Shown: positions 1 through 8,535, numbered from the stretch's first letter. The stretch: DNA of 64,000 nucleotides from an uncultured Eubacteriales bacterium (GCA_900549885.1 URQA01000003.1:1-64000), one strand, 5' to 3'. The notes: generated by a model from the sequence alone, not told the origin. Program-made: numbers and translations.

Positions 1-334
1 CCATGAGCGCGTCCAGATCGGCGGGGTTGCACTTGGCCACGGTGTTGGCCACGCCCTTGACAAAGTCCACAAACTTCTCGTTCTTACCCACAAAGTCGGT
101 TTCGGCGTTGACTTCTACAGCCACGCCGATCCCGTCCACCACGCAGGCATAGGCCATACCTTCGGCGGCAATGCGGCCAGCTTTCTTGGCAGATGCAGCC
201 AGGCCCTTCTCGCGCAGCCACTCAATGGCCTTGTCCATATCGCCTTCAGAAGCGGCCAGGGCCTTCTTGCAGTCCATCATGCCGCAGCCAGTCATCTCGC
301 GCAGATTTTTTACGTCTTGTGCAGTAATAGCCAT
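1..334 (-). CDS. tsf: Translation elongation factor Ts, N-terminal part
   Basis: EF-Ts is the guanine nucleotide exchange factor that regenerates EF-Tu-GTP during translation. The gene starts at 334 ([13 protein letters not shown]) behind a GGAGGTAC ribosome binding site and runs off the left edge, so only about 111 residues are visible. The [12 protein letters not shown] stretch near residues 15-26 and the later [14 protein letters not shown] stretch are hallmarks of the family: a UBA-like N-terminal domain followed by the start of the core. It lies just downstream of rpsB, the usual rpsB-tsf order. The C-terminal part is outside the window. Confidence 0.97.
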   Translation of the reverse strand, partial: MAITAQDVKNLREMTGCGMMDCKKALAASEGDMDKAIEWLREKGLAASAKKAGRIAAEGMAYACVVDGIGVAVEVNAETDFVGKNEKFVDFVKGVANTVAKCNPADLDALM

Positions 335-371
335 AATTGATCGTACCTCCAAAAAATCAATGGTGTAACAG

Positions 372-400
372 GAAAAGCGCCCGCCCGCGCGGGCGGGCGC
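372..400 (-). terminator. GC-only palindromic hairpin between rpsB and tsf
   Basis: Positions 377-400 form a 24-nt perfect palindrome made only of G and C. On the minus strand it is followed by TTTTCCTG, so it looks like an intrinsic terminator or partial attenuator. It lies after the rpsB stop and before the tsf ribosome binding site, and could lower tsf expression relative to rpsB. Confidence 0.7.
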
Positions 401-415
401 TCCAAACGCTCGGAA

Positions 416-1159
416 TTACTCAGCGACTACAGGGGCCTCCTCCGCAGCGGCCTCAGCGGCCTCGACGGGAGCGTCCTGCCCCTGCTTGCCCTCCTGCACG
501 GCGTTGGCCATGATGGAGGAGATCAGCTTGATAGCCCGGATGGCATCATCATTACCAGGGATGACATAGTCGATCTCATCAGGGTCGCAGTTGGTGTCCA
601 CGATGGCCACGATGGGGATGTGGAGCTTGCGGGCCTCGTTAATGGCGTTGCGCTCCTTGCGGGGATCCACCACGAACAGCGCGCCGGGGAGCTTCTTCAT
701 CTCCACCACGCCGCCCAGGTACTTCTCCAACTTGGCAATCTCACCCATATGCTTCATGACTTCCTTCTTGGGAAGCATGTCGAAGGTGCCATCCTCCTGC
801 ATCTTCTTGAGCTGGTTCAGACGGTCCACACGGGTACGCATGGTCTTGAAGTTGGTCATCATACCGCCCAACCAGCGGGCGTTGACATAGAACATACCAC
901 AACGGGTAGCCTCTTCCTTGATGGCCTCCTGAGCCTGCTTTTTGGTGCCCACGAACAGCAGGGACTGGCCGTTTTCGGCCACAGAGCGAACGAAGGAATA
1001 AGCCTCCTCCAGCTTTTTCACCGTCTTCTGCAGGTCGATGATATAGATGCCGTTACGCTCGGTGTAGATGTAAGCGGCCATCTTGGGGTTCCAACGGCGG
1101 GTCTGGTGGCCGAAATGCACACCGGCCTCCAAAAGCTGCTTCATAGAAACGACTGCCAT
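416..1159 (-). CDS. rpsB: 30S ribosomal protein S2
   Basis: S2 is a structural protein of the small ribosomal subunit needed for S1 binding. The 247-residue product has the family's typical length. It carries the recognisable N-terminal stretch [22 protein letters not shown], the [10 protein letters not shown] segment and the [12 protein letters not shown] region. The last ~25 residues are an Ala/Glu-rich acidic tail often seen in Firmicutes S2. An AGGAGG site precedes the start. It has its own promoter about 110 nt upstream and is followed by tsf. Confidence 0.98.
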   Translation of the reverse strand: MAVVSMKQLLEAGVHFGHQTRRWNPKMAAYIYTERNGIYIIDLQKTVKKLEEAYSFVRSVAENGQSLLFVGTKKQAQEAIKEEATRCGMFYVNARWLGGMMTNFKTMRTRVDRLNQLKKMQEDGTFDMLPKKEVMKHMGEIAKLEKYLGGVVEMKKLPGALFVVDPRKERNAINEARKLHIPIVAIVDTNCDPDEIDYVIPGNDDAIRAIKLISSIMANAVQEGKQGQDAPVEAAEAAAEEAPVVAE

Positions 1160-1274
1160 GTTTTTCTTTTCCTCCTAATTGTTTGTTTTTACCTCCGGGG
1201 GACTCATCTTTTGCGCCCACTTTTCCATGAAAAGCACACGACGAAAAATCCGCCCCCGTGCGGAATGCCCTGAT

Positions 1275-1303
1275 AGTTTACCATATTGTCCTTTTAAATG
1301 CAA
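1275..1303 (-). promoter_or_regulatory. Sigma-A promoter of rpsB
   Basis: On the minus strand a -35 TTGCAT (1298-1303) and -10 TAAACT (1275-1280) are separated by 17 nt. The predicted start near 1268 leaves a ~108-nt leader. The leader contains a CTTTTC/GAAAAG hairpin and a CCGC/GCGG stem, so an S2 autoregulatory leader is possible but unproven. Confidence 0.75.
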
Positions 1304-1360
1304 GCATTTTTCCCTTCTTTTTCTCTCTTTTTCCGTGGTAATACCATTTCCCGAAACAGT

Positions 1361-1398
1361 AGGGCGGACACGGAAGCCCATCCTTCCCTGTCCGCCCT
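1361..1398 (-). terminator. Hairpin downstream of the small membrane protein gene
   Basis: A 10-bp perfect stem (AGGGCGGACA / TGTCCGCCCT) lies just after the stop at 1408 on the minus strand. The following sequence lacks a strong T run, so termination may be weak. Confidence 0.5.
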
Positions 1399-1407
1399 GT
1401 TCTGCGC

Positions 1408-1587
1408 TTACATCTTCAGGCCACTGGAAAAATGCTCCACTGCCTCGCCCACTGCCTTAATCGCCTTGCCTGCGGCGGCTTGGACCGATTTCTTCTTCCG
1501 CGGCCGCATCATCACCGCACCTAATGTCGCCGCAGCTGCTACGCCAAGGCCAACCGCGGGCAACACGGCCTTATTCATCGGCTTCAT
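1408..1587 (-). CDS. Small membrane-anchored protein of unknown function
   Basis: A 59-residue protein. Residues ~8-28 form a hydrophobic, Ala/Gly-rich helix followed by the basic stop-transfer patch RPRKKK and an amphipathic tail rich in Ala and Lys. The start is placed at 1587 (MKPMNKAVLP) because GGAGGG lies 7 nt upstream; the ATG at 1593 is too close to that site. It lies 54 nt downstream of xth in the same direction. No family is recognised. Confidence 0.6.
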   Translation of the reverse strand: MKPMNKAVLPAVGLGVAAAATLGAVMMRPRKKKSVQAAAGKAIKAVGEAVEHFSSGLKM

Positions 1588-1646
1588 GTTCATCCCTCCT
1601 TCCGCCCTAGTTTGCCCGGAAGCAGGAACTGTTTCACTAGAAATTT

Positions 1647-2408
1647 TTAGCTGTTTATATCCAATTCCAGGGACACCGGACAGTGGTCGCTGCCAAAAAC
1701 TTCAGTATGGATGGATGCGTCTTTCACCCGCTCCATCAGCCGTTCCGATACGATGAAATAGTCAATACGCCATCCCGCGTTGTTCTCCCGGGCGTGAAAA
1801 CGGTAGCTCCACCAGGAATAGGCCCCCGTCCGCTCCGGGTAGAGCCGGCGGAAGGTGTCTGCAAATCCGGACGAGAGCAGCGCCGTCATCTTCTCCCGCT
1901 CCTGGTCAGAAAAGCCGGCATTGCCCCGGTTGGTCTTGGGATTTTTCAAGTCAATCTCCTCGTGAGCCACATTCAGGTCCCCGCAGTATACCACTGGTTT
2001 GGTCTGGTCCAGACTCATAAGATAGCTCCGCAGGTCGTCCTCCCACTCCATACGGTAGTCGATACGGGCCAGACCGTCCTGGGCGTTTGGGGTATAGCAA
2101 TTTACCAGCCAAAATTCGGAAAACTCCAGAGTGATAAGCCGCCCCTCATGGTCGTGGCGCTCAATGTCCATCCCATAGCAGACAGACAGCGGCTCTTGGC
2201 GGGTAAACACCGCTGTACCTGAATAGCCTTTTTTCTCCGCAGAATTCCAGAATTCGTGATACCCGGGCAGTTCAACCTGGGCCTGGCCTCGTTCCATCTT
2301 CGTCTCCTGCAGGCAGATCACGTCCGGATTCAGTGCCGTCACCGACTCCAGAAACCCCTTTTTCAGACAGGCCCGCAGACCATTCACATTCCAAGACACC
2401 AGTTTCAT
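1647..2408 (-). CDS. xth: Exodeoxyribonuclease III / AP endonuclease
   Basis: ExoIII-type enzyme that cleaves 5' of abasic sites and degrades duplex DNA 3'->5' in base excision repair. The 253-residue product shows all the family motifs: an N-terminal MKLVSWNVNGLRA, the metal-binding LQETKM glutamate, the GDLNVAHEEIDL segment, and a C-terminal GSDHCPVSLEL holding the catalytic Asp-His pair. An AGGAGG site stands 7 nt before the ATG. The start lies inside the 3' end of the upstream glycosyltransferase frame (see that entry). Confidence 0.96.
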   Translation of the reverse strand: MKLVSWNVNGLRACLKKGFLESVTALNPDVICLQETKMERGQAQVELPGYHEFWNSAEKKGYSGTAVFTRQEPLSVCYGMDIERHDHEGRLITLEFSEFWLVNCYTPNAQDGLARIDYRMEWEDDLRSYLMSLDQTKPVVYCGDLNVAHEEIDLKNPKTNRGNAGFSDQEREKMTALLSSGFADTFRRLYPERTGAYSWWSYRFHARENNAGWRIDYFIVSERLMERVKDASIHTEVFGSDHCPVSLELDINS

Positions 2409-3774
2409 ATCTCATCCTCCTGTCAAACTTTTTCCCTTGACAGCTTTTTATTTGTCTGACCAGCACGATTGCCGCCATTGCCAGCGCCGCCAGCATCATG
2501 GTCGCCTCCACCGCCATAACGAACCGCTGTCCGCCCACCGAAATGATCACAGAGTATTTCAGCCGCAGGTAGACCACATAGCATGCCAGAGACGAGCCTG
2601 CCGCCAAAACACATATCGGGATGCGCTTCCTGTTAGCGCAGGCCCAACACAGCGTGAGCATATCCGCCAAAAAGAAATACCGCTCGTGCATATGGGGCAG
2701 GAAGAAGGGTACGCCGATAGCCAGCACCACCGCCATAGTGAAAAACACCTGTCGGTTCAGCTTTCTGCCCATGAACAGCCCAACGGCCAGCAGAGCCATC
2801 ACCAGAAGCGCCGCCGCCAAGATGCCAAGAGTGGACAGAAGCTTTTCGTTCACCTCCATGCCGTAGGGGACAAACTGAAAGATCGTCGGGGCGTTAAGGG
2901 TCAGGCTGGAATACTCCCCCATCTGATCGAAATATACCTTCAAAATATCCCACAGAGGCTTTCCCAACAGGAGGGCGGGCAGGATCGTGCCCATATAAGT
3001 CACCGGGAATAACCAGAGATGCCAAAACTTCACCTTCCTGGCCAGCCACATTACGCCCCACAGAGGCAACACAAAAATAGCCTGCAATTTGAAGGAAAAG
3101 GCCACTGCCATGAGCACCACGGAACTTTTTGGCCGATCCTCCAGCAATAGAGCCAGAGCGTGGACTACCATCGCCCCATAGATACTGTCGCATTGTCCCC
3201 AGTAGGCCCCGTTTAGCACCACCGTAGGCAGGAACAGCGCTATCGAAAACACTACCGCTGGCGCCCAGTCCTTCTTGCGCTCCGGCCGGAGCGCGCGGGT
3301 CAGCCGCAGGCTGCCCCAGGCCAGCAGCACATCAAATAGGATGGAAAACAGCTTATATAGATATAGGTCCGGAACATCCAGGTAAGAGATGGCGGCCACA
3401 AAATAGAGATACACCACATTGTAATCCCCAATGTCCTGGGAAATGGCGAAAAATCCACCATTCTGCCGGAAGAACTCAACCCAATGGGCCAGAAAGCTGT
3501 TGTAGTCTCCACTGGCGTAATCCAGACAGAGCGCCCGGATTAAAAAGGCTGCCGCCACCGGCAGGGCAGCCAGCCACAGCAGCCGGGTGTCTCGATATTC
3601 CAACCAGATCAGATAAAACGCCAGCGCCATCATCAGCACCAAGGCTGCCAGCACAAAGGCATGGTCTGTCGGTCCACCTCGTTTCAGCGAAAAAATCTGC
3701 CCGATCATCACTACGGCACATCCTGCCGCACCAATGGCAGTCAGCACTGACCAAACCGAATACGCTCGTCTCAT
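2272..3774 (-). CDS. Gpi18-like integral membrane mannosyltransferase-related protein
   Basis: A polytopic membrane protein of about 500 residues with roughly a dozen hydrophobic segments. Its FSIALFLPTVVLNGAYWGQ-type region followed by CDSIYG and a SFKLQAIFVLP segment resembles the Gpi18-related mannosyltransferase group (COG5542, GT-C fold), which moves sugars from lipid-linked donors. The acceptor is unknown. The start at 3774 has GAGGAGG 5 nt upstream. The last 45 residues are polar, lack the character of the rest, and overlap the first 137 nt of xth in another frame. A +/-1 shift near 2450 would instead end the frame at 2423, before xth, so the tail may be a frameshift product. Confidence 0.8.
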   Translation of the reverse strand: MRRAYSVWSVLTAIGAAGCAVVMIGQIFSLKRGGPTDHAFVLAALVLMMALAFYLIWLEYRDTRLLWLAALPVAAAFLIRALCLDYASGDYNSFLAHWVEFFRQNGGFFAISQDIGDYNVVYLYFVAAISYLDVPDLYLYKLFSILFDVLLAWGSLRLTRALRPERKKDWAPAVVFSIALFLPTVVLNGAYWGQCDSIYGAMVVHALALLLEDRPKSSVVLMAVAFSFKLQAIFVLPLWGVMWLARKVKFWHLWLFPVTYMGTILPALLLGKPLWDILKVYFDQMGEYSSLTLNAPTIFQFVPYGMEVNEKLLSTLGILAAALLVMALLAVGLFMGRKLNRQVFFTMAVVLAIGVPFFLPHMHERYFFLADMLTLCWACANRKRIPICVLAAGSSLACYVVYLRLKYSVIISVGGQRFVMAVEATMMLAALAMAAIVLVRQIKSCQGKKFDRRMRYETGVLECEWSAGLSEKGVSGVGDGTESGRDLPAGDEDGTRPGPG

Positions 3775-3806
3775 GGGTTCCTCCTCATGGGGGTATTTAG
3801 AAAGAT

Positions 3807-3835
3807 AGTATAGCACAGTTCTCCTTTTCTGTCAT
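3807..3835 (-). promoter_or_regulatory. Sigma-A promoter of the Gpi18-like gene
   Basis: Minus strand: -35 ATGACA (3830-3835), 17-nt spacer, -10 TATACT (3807-3812), about 33 nt before the start codon at 3774. Confidence 0.65.
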
Positions 3836-3948
3836 CAGAGAGTTGTGTTTTTCTCTCCAGGGTCCAGTTTTTGACTGTCTGTCCGTCTATTCGCTCCAAA
3901 CAAAAATTCTAACTTTTCGTTCTGCAAAGCCCTCATGTTTCTCTATCT

Positions 3949-3990
3949 AAGAAAAATAAGGCAGGAAGCGCCATAAGGCTCATCCTGCCT
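3949..3990 (-). terminator. Intrinsic terminator of the TetR/CoA-transferase operon
   Basis: Minus-strand stem AGGCAGGA / TCCTGCCT (3959-3990) followed by TATTTTTC, directly downstream of the CoA-transferase stop at 4003. Confidence 0.85.
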
Positions 3991-4002
3991 ACTGTTGTTT
4001 CT

Positions 4003-5307
4003 TTACCAGAGCATGTTCTTTTCTGCGTCTCTCCGCAGCTCCGCCCGGAAATCCGGGTGAGCAATGGCAATCAGGTTGTTCACCCGGTCCCGCACCGACC
4101 TGCCCCGGATTGGGGCGATGCCATATTCTGTGACAATATAGTCTACGTCATTCCGACTGATTGTAACCACTGAGCCTGGGGCCAGCTGGGCGTTAATAGA
4201 GGACAAGGTCCCTCCCTTGGTGGTGGAGTGGATAGCCACGATGGACCGCCCGCCTTTAGAATGGATGGCGCCAATGCAGGTGTCCGACGCGCCGCCGGAA
4301 CCACTGTACTGCCGGGAGCCGATGGATTCCGAGCAGCACTGCCCTGTCAAATCCACTGCCAAGGTGGTGTTAATGGATACCATATTATCGTTTTGGGCTA
4401 CCACAGCAGGATGATTCACATAGCTGCCCCGCATCAGCATGATGGAGGGATTGTCATGGATCATGTCGTACAGGCGCTGTTCGCCGTAAGCGAAGACCCC
4501 CACCATCTTCCCCTTGTGGAGGGACTTTTTCTTTCCGGTGATGACCCCAGCCTCCACCATATCCACCATGGAGTTTGTAAACATTTCAGTATGCACGCCC
4601 AAGTCATGCTTGTCCATCAGGGCTGCGGCGGCGGCATCTGGAATCCCCCCAATTCCGAGCTGAATAGTGTCCCCGTCATTGACCAGGGAGGCGATGTGCC
4701 GGCCGATTTCCATGTCCACTTGGCTTGGCTTGGCATAAGGAAGCTTGGCAATCTCTGTGTCCACCTCCACAATGCAGTCCACATCCCGGATGTGTACCTC
4801 TGTGTCACCAAACACCCGGGGAAGATTGGGATTGACCTCCAGGATGACCAAGTCGGCACTCTCCAGCATCTCCTTTTCGTGGATCAGACACAGGGAAATA
4901 CAGAAATAGCCATGGTCGTCCATGGGGGTCGCCTGCCCGATGAACACATTGGGCCGGTGAGCCTCCACCCAGCGCCCCGCGCCGTTGTGGAGATTGGCCG
5001 GGAACGCGCTGAGCAGGCCCAGCTTGTGGGCCGCCCGGTTGGCTCCCATAAAAAAGATGCCGTCCAGGGTGAAGTGCTCTTTGTAGGTCGGGTCGTTCAT
5101 AAAGGGGTACTCGTTGACACACATACCGCACATCATAGTCAAATCAGTCACCTTCGGGGTGATGGTGTGGAGCTTACCCAGCAGGGTCTTAGGATCCACC
5201 CCACACTGGGATGTGCCGATCACATCCCCGGTCTTGATGTGGGACAAGGCTTCCTCCGCTGTCATTTTTTTATTGTGATACTCTGTCCAGTATTTGCTGT
5301 TCAACAT
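4003..5307 (-). CDS. Acetyl-CoA hydrolase/transferase family CoA-transferase (4-hydroxybutyrate or butyryl-CoA:acetate type)
   Basis: 434-residue family I CoA-transferase that moves CoA between acyl groups through a glutamyl-CoA thioester. Visible motifs are the GIGGIPDAAA loop and, just after it, GVHTEMF, whose Glu (about residue 241) matches the catalytic glutamate of 4-hydroxybutyrate CoA-transferase and butyryl-CoA:acetate CoA-transferase. The SGSGGASD region near the C-terminus is also typical. The start at 5307 is fixed by GGAGGAG 6 nt upstream and by a TGATG stop/start overlap with the upstream TetR gene. In a butyrate-producing anaerobe such enzymes finish butyrate synthesis or activate carboxylates. 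Substrate cannot be read from sequence. Expression probably depends on the TetR protein. Confidence 0.88.
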   Translation of the reverse strand: MLNSKYWTEYHNKKMTAEEALSHIKTGDVIGTSQCGVDPKTLLGKLHTITPKVTDLTMMCGMCVNEYPFMNDPTYKEHFTLDGIFFMGANRAAHKLGLLSAFPANLHNGAGRWVEAHRPNVFIGQATPMDDHGYFCISLCLIHEKEMLESADLVILEVNPNLPRVFGDTEVHIRDVDCIVEVDTEIAKLPYAKPSQVDMEIGRHIASLVNDGDTIQLGIGGIPDAAAAALMDKHDLGVHTEMFTNSMVDMVEAGVITGKKKSLHKGKMVGVFAYGEQRLYDMIHDNPSIMLMRGSYVNHPAVVAQNDNMVSINTTLAVDLTGQCCSESIGSRQYSGSGGASDTCIGAIHSKGGRSIVAIHSTTKGGTLSSINAQLAPGSVVTISRNDVDYIVTEYGIAPIRGRSVRDRVNNLIAIAHPDFRAELRRDAEKNMLW

Positions 5308-5900
5308 CACGCACTCCTCCATTTAATCTGCCGCAGGGTCAGTCGGATAAACTGCTCCCGCTGTTCCCGGTCATAAAAATCCAATCCGATACGCTCCCGT
5401 ACACTGGCACTGCGCAGGAAGCCCGCCTGTAAGCCGTGGACCAGCAGATGGGTGGCCATCCGGCTGTCATCCCCTGCAGCTTCTTCTCCTAACGCCGCCG
5501 CCACCAATGGCAGAAACAGGGCCATAGTGTCATCAATGCTGTCATCTGCGAAATCTCCCCGGCGCAGGTCATCCAGCAGGGACATGCGCACCAATCCCGG
5601 ACGTTCCGTCAGAAGGTCGCAATACCTGCGCGCCAGCCCTTCCAGGCATTCCCAGGCCGTCTCCCCCTGTACCTCTCCAGCCAAGCGTCCTAGCTGTTTA
5701 TTCTGCCTCTGTACCACCTGCCGGGCACAGCAGTGCAGCAGTTCCTCCTTGGAGCCGAAATGATAGTTAACCAGCCCTACCCCAACGCCAGCTGCTGCGG
5801 CAATGTCTCGAATGGTCACCCGTTCCACATCGCCTCCCGCCTGGTCCACAAGCCGGATGGTGTGCTCCATCAGCTCGCTCTTAATATCCCGGTTGGCCAT
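5307..5900 (-). CDS. TetR/AcrR-family transcriptional regulator
   Basis: 197-residue repressor. The N-terminal ~50 residues form the TetR helix-turn-helix, with TIRDIAAAAGVGVGLVNYHFGSK as the recognition region. The C-terminal part is an all-helical ligand-binding and dimerisation domain. It is the first gene of a two-gene unit and overlaps the CoA-transferase start by one base, so the two are translationally coupled. A perfect inverted repeat just downstream of its own promoter suggests autorepression. The inducer could be an acyl-CoA or carboxylate, which is inference from the partner gene. Confidence 0.92.
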   Translation of the reverse strand: MANRDIKSELMEHTIRLVDQAGGDVERVTIRDIAAAAGVGVGLVNYHFGSKEELLHCCARQVVQRQNKQLGRLAGEVQGETAWECLEGLARRYCDLLTERPGLVRMSLLDDLRRGDFADDSIDDTMALFLPLVAAALGEEAAGDDSRMATHLLVHGLQAGFLRSASVRERIGLDFYDREQREQFIRLTLRQIKWRSA

Positions 5901-5922
5901 GTTCCCCTCCTTTCTCTGCTTT

Positions 5923-5947
5923 TGAACTTTGTTTTGAACTTTGTTCA
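5923..5947 (-). promoter_or_regulatory. Probable TetR operator
   Basis: TGAACTTTGTTCA at 5935-5947 is a perfect 5-3-5 inverted repeat, and an imperfect second copy (TGAACTTTGTT) sits at 5923-5933. Both lie at about +3 to +28 relative to the predicted start of the TetR promoter, a position expected for repression. Confidence 0.75.
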
Positions 5948-5956
5948 GTTATTTTC

Positions 5957-5985
5957 AGTATACAAACGGATCCGTTCTTTGTCAA
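5957..5985 (-). promoter_or_regulatory. Strong sigma-A promoter of the TetR/CoA-transferase operon
   Basis: Consensus -35 TTGACA (5980-5985), 17-nt spacer, -10 TATACT (5957-5962). The spacer holds a further 12-nt palindrome, AACGGATCCGTT (5965-5976), a second possible regulator site. Confidence 0.88.
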
Positions 5986-6004
5986 TCCCCTTTCCGGTAA
6001 AATG

Positions 6005-6044
6005 GAAAAGAAAAGGGCGGCCATCCCGATTGGATGGCCGCCCT
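6005..6044 (-). terminator. Intrinsic terminator of citrate synthase
   Basis: 13-bp stem AGGGCGGCCATCC / GGATGGCCGCCCT (6015-6044), followed on the minus strand by TTTTCTTTTCC, 48 nt after the gene's stop. Confidence 0.92.
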
Positions 6045-6091
6045 GCGCGAATCATGCACTTCCGTTGCCCAGTCGTTTCGCCCCGCTGGGA

Positions 6092-7456
6092 TCACCGTTT
6101 CCCCATGGGGATATACTCTGTATGGGTCCCTACATATCTGTAGGCCGGGCGGATGATCTTACTCATATTGATCAGCTCTTCGATCCGGTGTGCGCTCCAT
6201 CCGGCAACCCGGGCCATCGCAAAAATCGGCGTGTAAAGTTCCAGTGGCAGATCCAGCATATGGTAGACAAAGCCGGAATAGAAGTCCACATTGGGGGATA
6301 CCCCTTTATACATTTTCCGCTCTCCGGCAATGACCTCGGGACCCAGCCGGGCCACCAGGGAGTACAGCCCATATTCCTCAGTCCGCCCCTTCTCCTGAGA
6401 GAGCTTCTCTACCATAGTACGCAGTAGGTTTGCCCTGGGATCAGACAGGGAGTAAACAGCATGGCCCATGCCGTAAATAAGGCCCGCCTTATCAAACGCT
6501 TTTCGGTCCAGCAGGTCCTGGAGATAGCAGCGCACCTCGTCTTCATCTTTCCAGTCCCGAACCTTCTCCTTCATATCCTCAAACATGCGGATGACTTTGA
6601 TATTGGCCCCGCCGTGCTTCGGCCCCTTCAGAGAGGCTAGGGCGGCCGCCATACAGGAATAGGTATCTGTTCCGGAGGAAGTGACCACATGGGTGGTAAA
6701 CGTGGAGTTATTGCCGCCGCCATGGTCGGCGTGAAGGGTCAGGCAGACATCCAATACATGGGCTTCCCAGAAGGAATAGGAGGAATCTGGCCGCAGCAGA
6801 GAGAGAATGTTTTCAGCTGTTGACAGCTCCTGCTTCGGCGCATGGATGTAAAGGCTACTTCCCTCCCGATAATTGTACGCCTGATAACCGTAAACACTGA
6901 GCATGGGAAACAGAGCGATGAGCTGCACGCACTGGCGCATAACATTGGGCAGGGAGATATCGTCACAGCGGTCGTCATAAGAGGCCAGGTTGAGCACACT
7001 CCGGGCCAGGGAGTTCATAATATCTTGGCTGGGTGCCTTCAAAATAATATCACGCACAAAATTGGTGGGCAGCGAGCGGTAATAGGACAGCTGATCCCGG
7101 AAGCTGGTCAGCTCCGCCTCATTGGGCAGATGTCCCAACAGCAAAAGGTAAGCCGTCTCTTCAAAGCCATAGCGTTTATCCTCCAAAGCTCCCTTCACCA
7201 ACTGTTCTACATCAATTCCCCGGTAATAGAGCTTTCCGTCGCAGGGAATCTCTTCCCCATTCACCATTTTCTTCGCTACGATATCGGAAATCTCTGTCAG
7301 TCCCGCTAAAACGCCCTTTCCATTTAAATCCCGGAGGCCGCGCTTTACGTCATACCTGACATAATCATCCGGATCAATTGAGCTGTTTTGTTGTGCCAAC
7401 TGCGCTAAGGCCATAATCTCAGGGGTGATGTCACAATAATTCGGGTTACTCGCCAT
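6092..7456 (-). CDS. gltA: Citrate synthase
   Basis: Condenses acetyl-CoA and oxaloacetate to citrate. The 454-residue product has LHADHGGGNNST with catalytic-type His at 242/245, the GMGHAVY histidine near 332, and the PNVDFYSG aspartate near 391, i.e. the full His-His-Asp triad. The start at 7456 (MASNPNYCDI) is chosen for its AAGGAGG 6 nt upstream; the longer frame to 7531 has none. It is monocistronic with its own terminator. With the aconitase-family gene at 17 kb it could form the oxidative branch towards 2-oxoglutarate. No isocitrate dehydrogenase is in the window. A methylcitrate synthase role cannot be excluded. Confidence 0.95.
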   Translation of the reverse strand: MASNPNYCDITPEIMALAQLAQQNSSIDPDDYVRYDVKRGLRDLNGKGVLAGLTEISDIVAKKMVNGEEIPCDGKLYYRGIDVEQLVKGALEDKRYGFEETAYLLLLGHLPNEAELTSFRDQLSYYRSLPTNFVRDIILKAPSQDIMNSLARSVLNLASYDDRCDDISLPNVMRQCVQLIALFPMLSVYGYQAYNYREGSSLYIHAPKQELSTAENILSLLRPDSSYSFWEAHVLDVCLTLHADHGGGNNSTFTTHVVTSSGTDTYSCMAAALASLKGPKHGGANIKVIRMFEDMKEKVRDWKDEDEVRCYLQDLLDRKAFDKAGLIYGMGHAVYSLSDPRANLLRTMVEKLSQEKGRTEEYGLYSLVARLGPEVIAGERKMYKGVSPNVDFYSGFVYHMLDLPLELYTPIFAMARVAGWSAHRIEELINMSKIIRPAYRYVGTHTEYIPMGKR

Positions 7457-7521
7457 GAAATACCTCCTTGCACGTTGCGGCTTGTAGCCGCATTTGACCT
7501 GTAAAAAAATAATATTTATTA

Positions 7522-7530
7522 AGTATATCA
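7522..7530 (-). promoter_or_regulatory. Candidate extended -10 promoter of citrate synthase
   Basis: Minus strand TGATATACT, an extended -10 element, about 66 nt before the citrate synthase start. The -35 region is poor, so confidence is limited. Confidence 0.45.
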
Positions 7531-7710
7531 TGTAAATGTTACCAAATTATGAAATGGAGCCGTATAAGATAAAATTTCCCGCAAAAGACCATACCATTTT
7601 CGCTATTTCAGGCAGATTGTCAACAAAATTCCTGGTTAAATACATCTACAACACCGAAATATAGAGCGGATTAAAGCGACAGATACAGAAAGAATATGTA
7701 AAACACTACA

Positions 7711-7744
7711 AGCAAGGCGAGTGTATATGAACGCTCACCTTGCT
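7711..7744. other. Hairpin in the 7457-7893 intergenic region
   Basis: AGCAAGGCGAG and CTCACCTTGCT arms flank a short loop. There is no clear T run on either side. Apart from this hairpin and the two promoter candidates, the 437-nt AT-rich stretch between citrate synthase and the second TetR gene shows no coding sequence I can support. Confidence 0.4.
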
Positions 7745-7808
7745 TGCCGCGACATACTGAAGCTATAAACCGAGTCATTGAGTTCATAAAAATTTTAAAA
7801 AAAGATAG

Positions 7809-7837
7809 TTGTATAATTGCTTCTGTTCCGTTATTAT
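7809..7837 (+). promoter_or_regulatory. Promoter of the second TetR gene
   Basis: -35 TTGTAT (7809-7814), 17-nt spacer, -10 TATTAT (7832-7837), leaving a ~50-nt leader to the start at 7894. Confidence 0.6.
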
Positions 7838-7893
7838 ATAAATACTATTTTCTTATTTTGTTCTTTATTCATCCGAAAGGGGGCCAGAAGGAT

Positions 7894-8535
7894 ATGGCTA
7901 GAAAAGCCTATTCTGAACAGGAGCGGCAGCAAGTGCGGAATACTCTGCTGACCACAGTAATCCAGTGTATTGTGGACCGGGGGCTGATCCACAGTAGCAT
8001 TGATATCCTGTGTAAAAAGGTGGGAATCTCCAAGACCTTTTTCTACACTTTCTTTTCCTCCAAGGAAGAACTGGTATTGGAGGCACTTCGATATCAGCAA
8101 CCCAAGCTGCTGCAATATGCCAGACATCTGATGGAAGATCCTGCGCTCAGCTGGCGGGAAAGCATCCGAACCTTTTTGGAAACCTGCGCTTATGGCGAGA
8201 AAAAAGGCATCGCTGTGCTGTCTATTGAGGAAGAACAAGAGGTTTACCAATGTCTTTCCCAGGAAAATTTCCAGACTTTCCGTGAAGATCAAAACAAATT
8301 ATTCCGTGATCTACTTGTGATTTTTGGCCTTCCCATGGATAGCATCGATCCTAGGCTGTTTGGCAATCTAGCCCTGTCCATGATGATGGTCTATAAGGCA
8401 ATTCCAGACACCATGCCCTTCTTGTTTCCAGAAGTGGCAGAGGATATGGTGGAGTTTCAGATCAACGCCCTGCTGGATGAAATGCAGCGAGCAAAAGAGC
8501 GAACCTCCAGAGGATGGAACGTTACACAGAAATAG
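7894..8535 (+). CDS. TetR-family transcriptional regulator
   Basis: 213-residue regulator. The start at 7894 (MARKAYSEQE) has AGAAGG just upstream, and the homology to TetR proteins begins there. An N-terminal helix-turn-helix (SSIDILCKKVGISKTFFYTFFSSKEEL) is followed by a helical effector domain. It stands alone, divergent from citrate synthase across a 437-nt gap and just upstream of a decayed coding remnant. Its former target may have been lost. Ligand and regulon are unknown. Confidence 0.88.
   Translation: MARKAYSEQERQQVRNTLLTTVIQCIVDRGLIHSSIDILCKKVGISKTFFYTFFSSKEELVLEALRYQQPKLLQYARHLMEDPALSWRESIRTFLETCAYGEKKGIAVLSIEEEQEVYQCLSQENFQTFREDQNKLFRDLLVIFGLPMDSIDPRLFGNLALSMMMVYKAIPDTMPFLFPEVAEDMVEFQINALLDEMQRAKERTSRGWNVTQK

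Noticed and set aside
4228..5376. 382-codon plus-strand frame opposite the CoA-transferase
   Set aside because: Shadow of a clear gene; no ribosome site and no domain.
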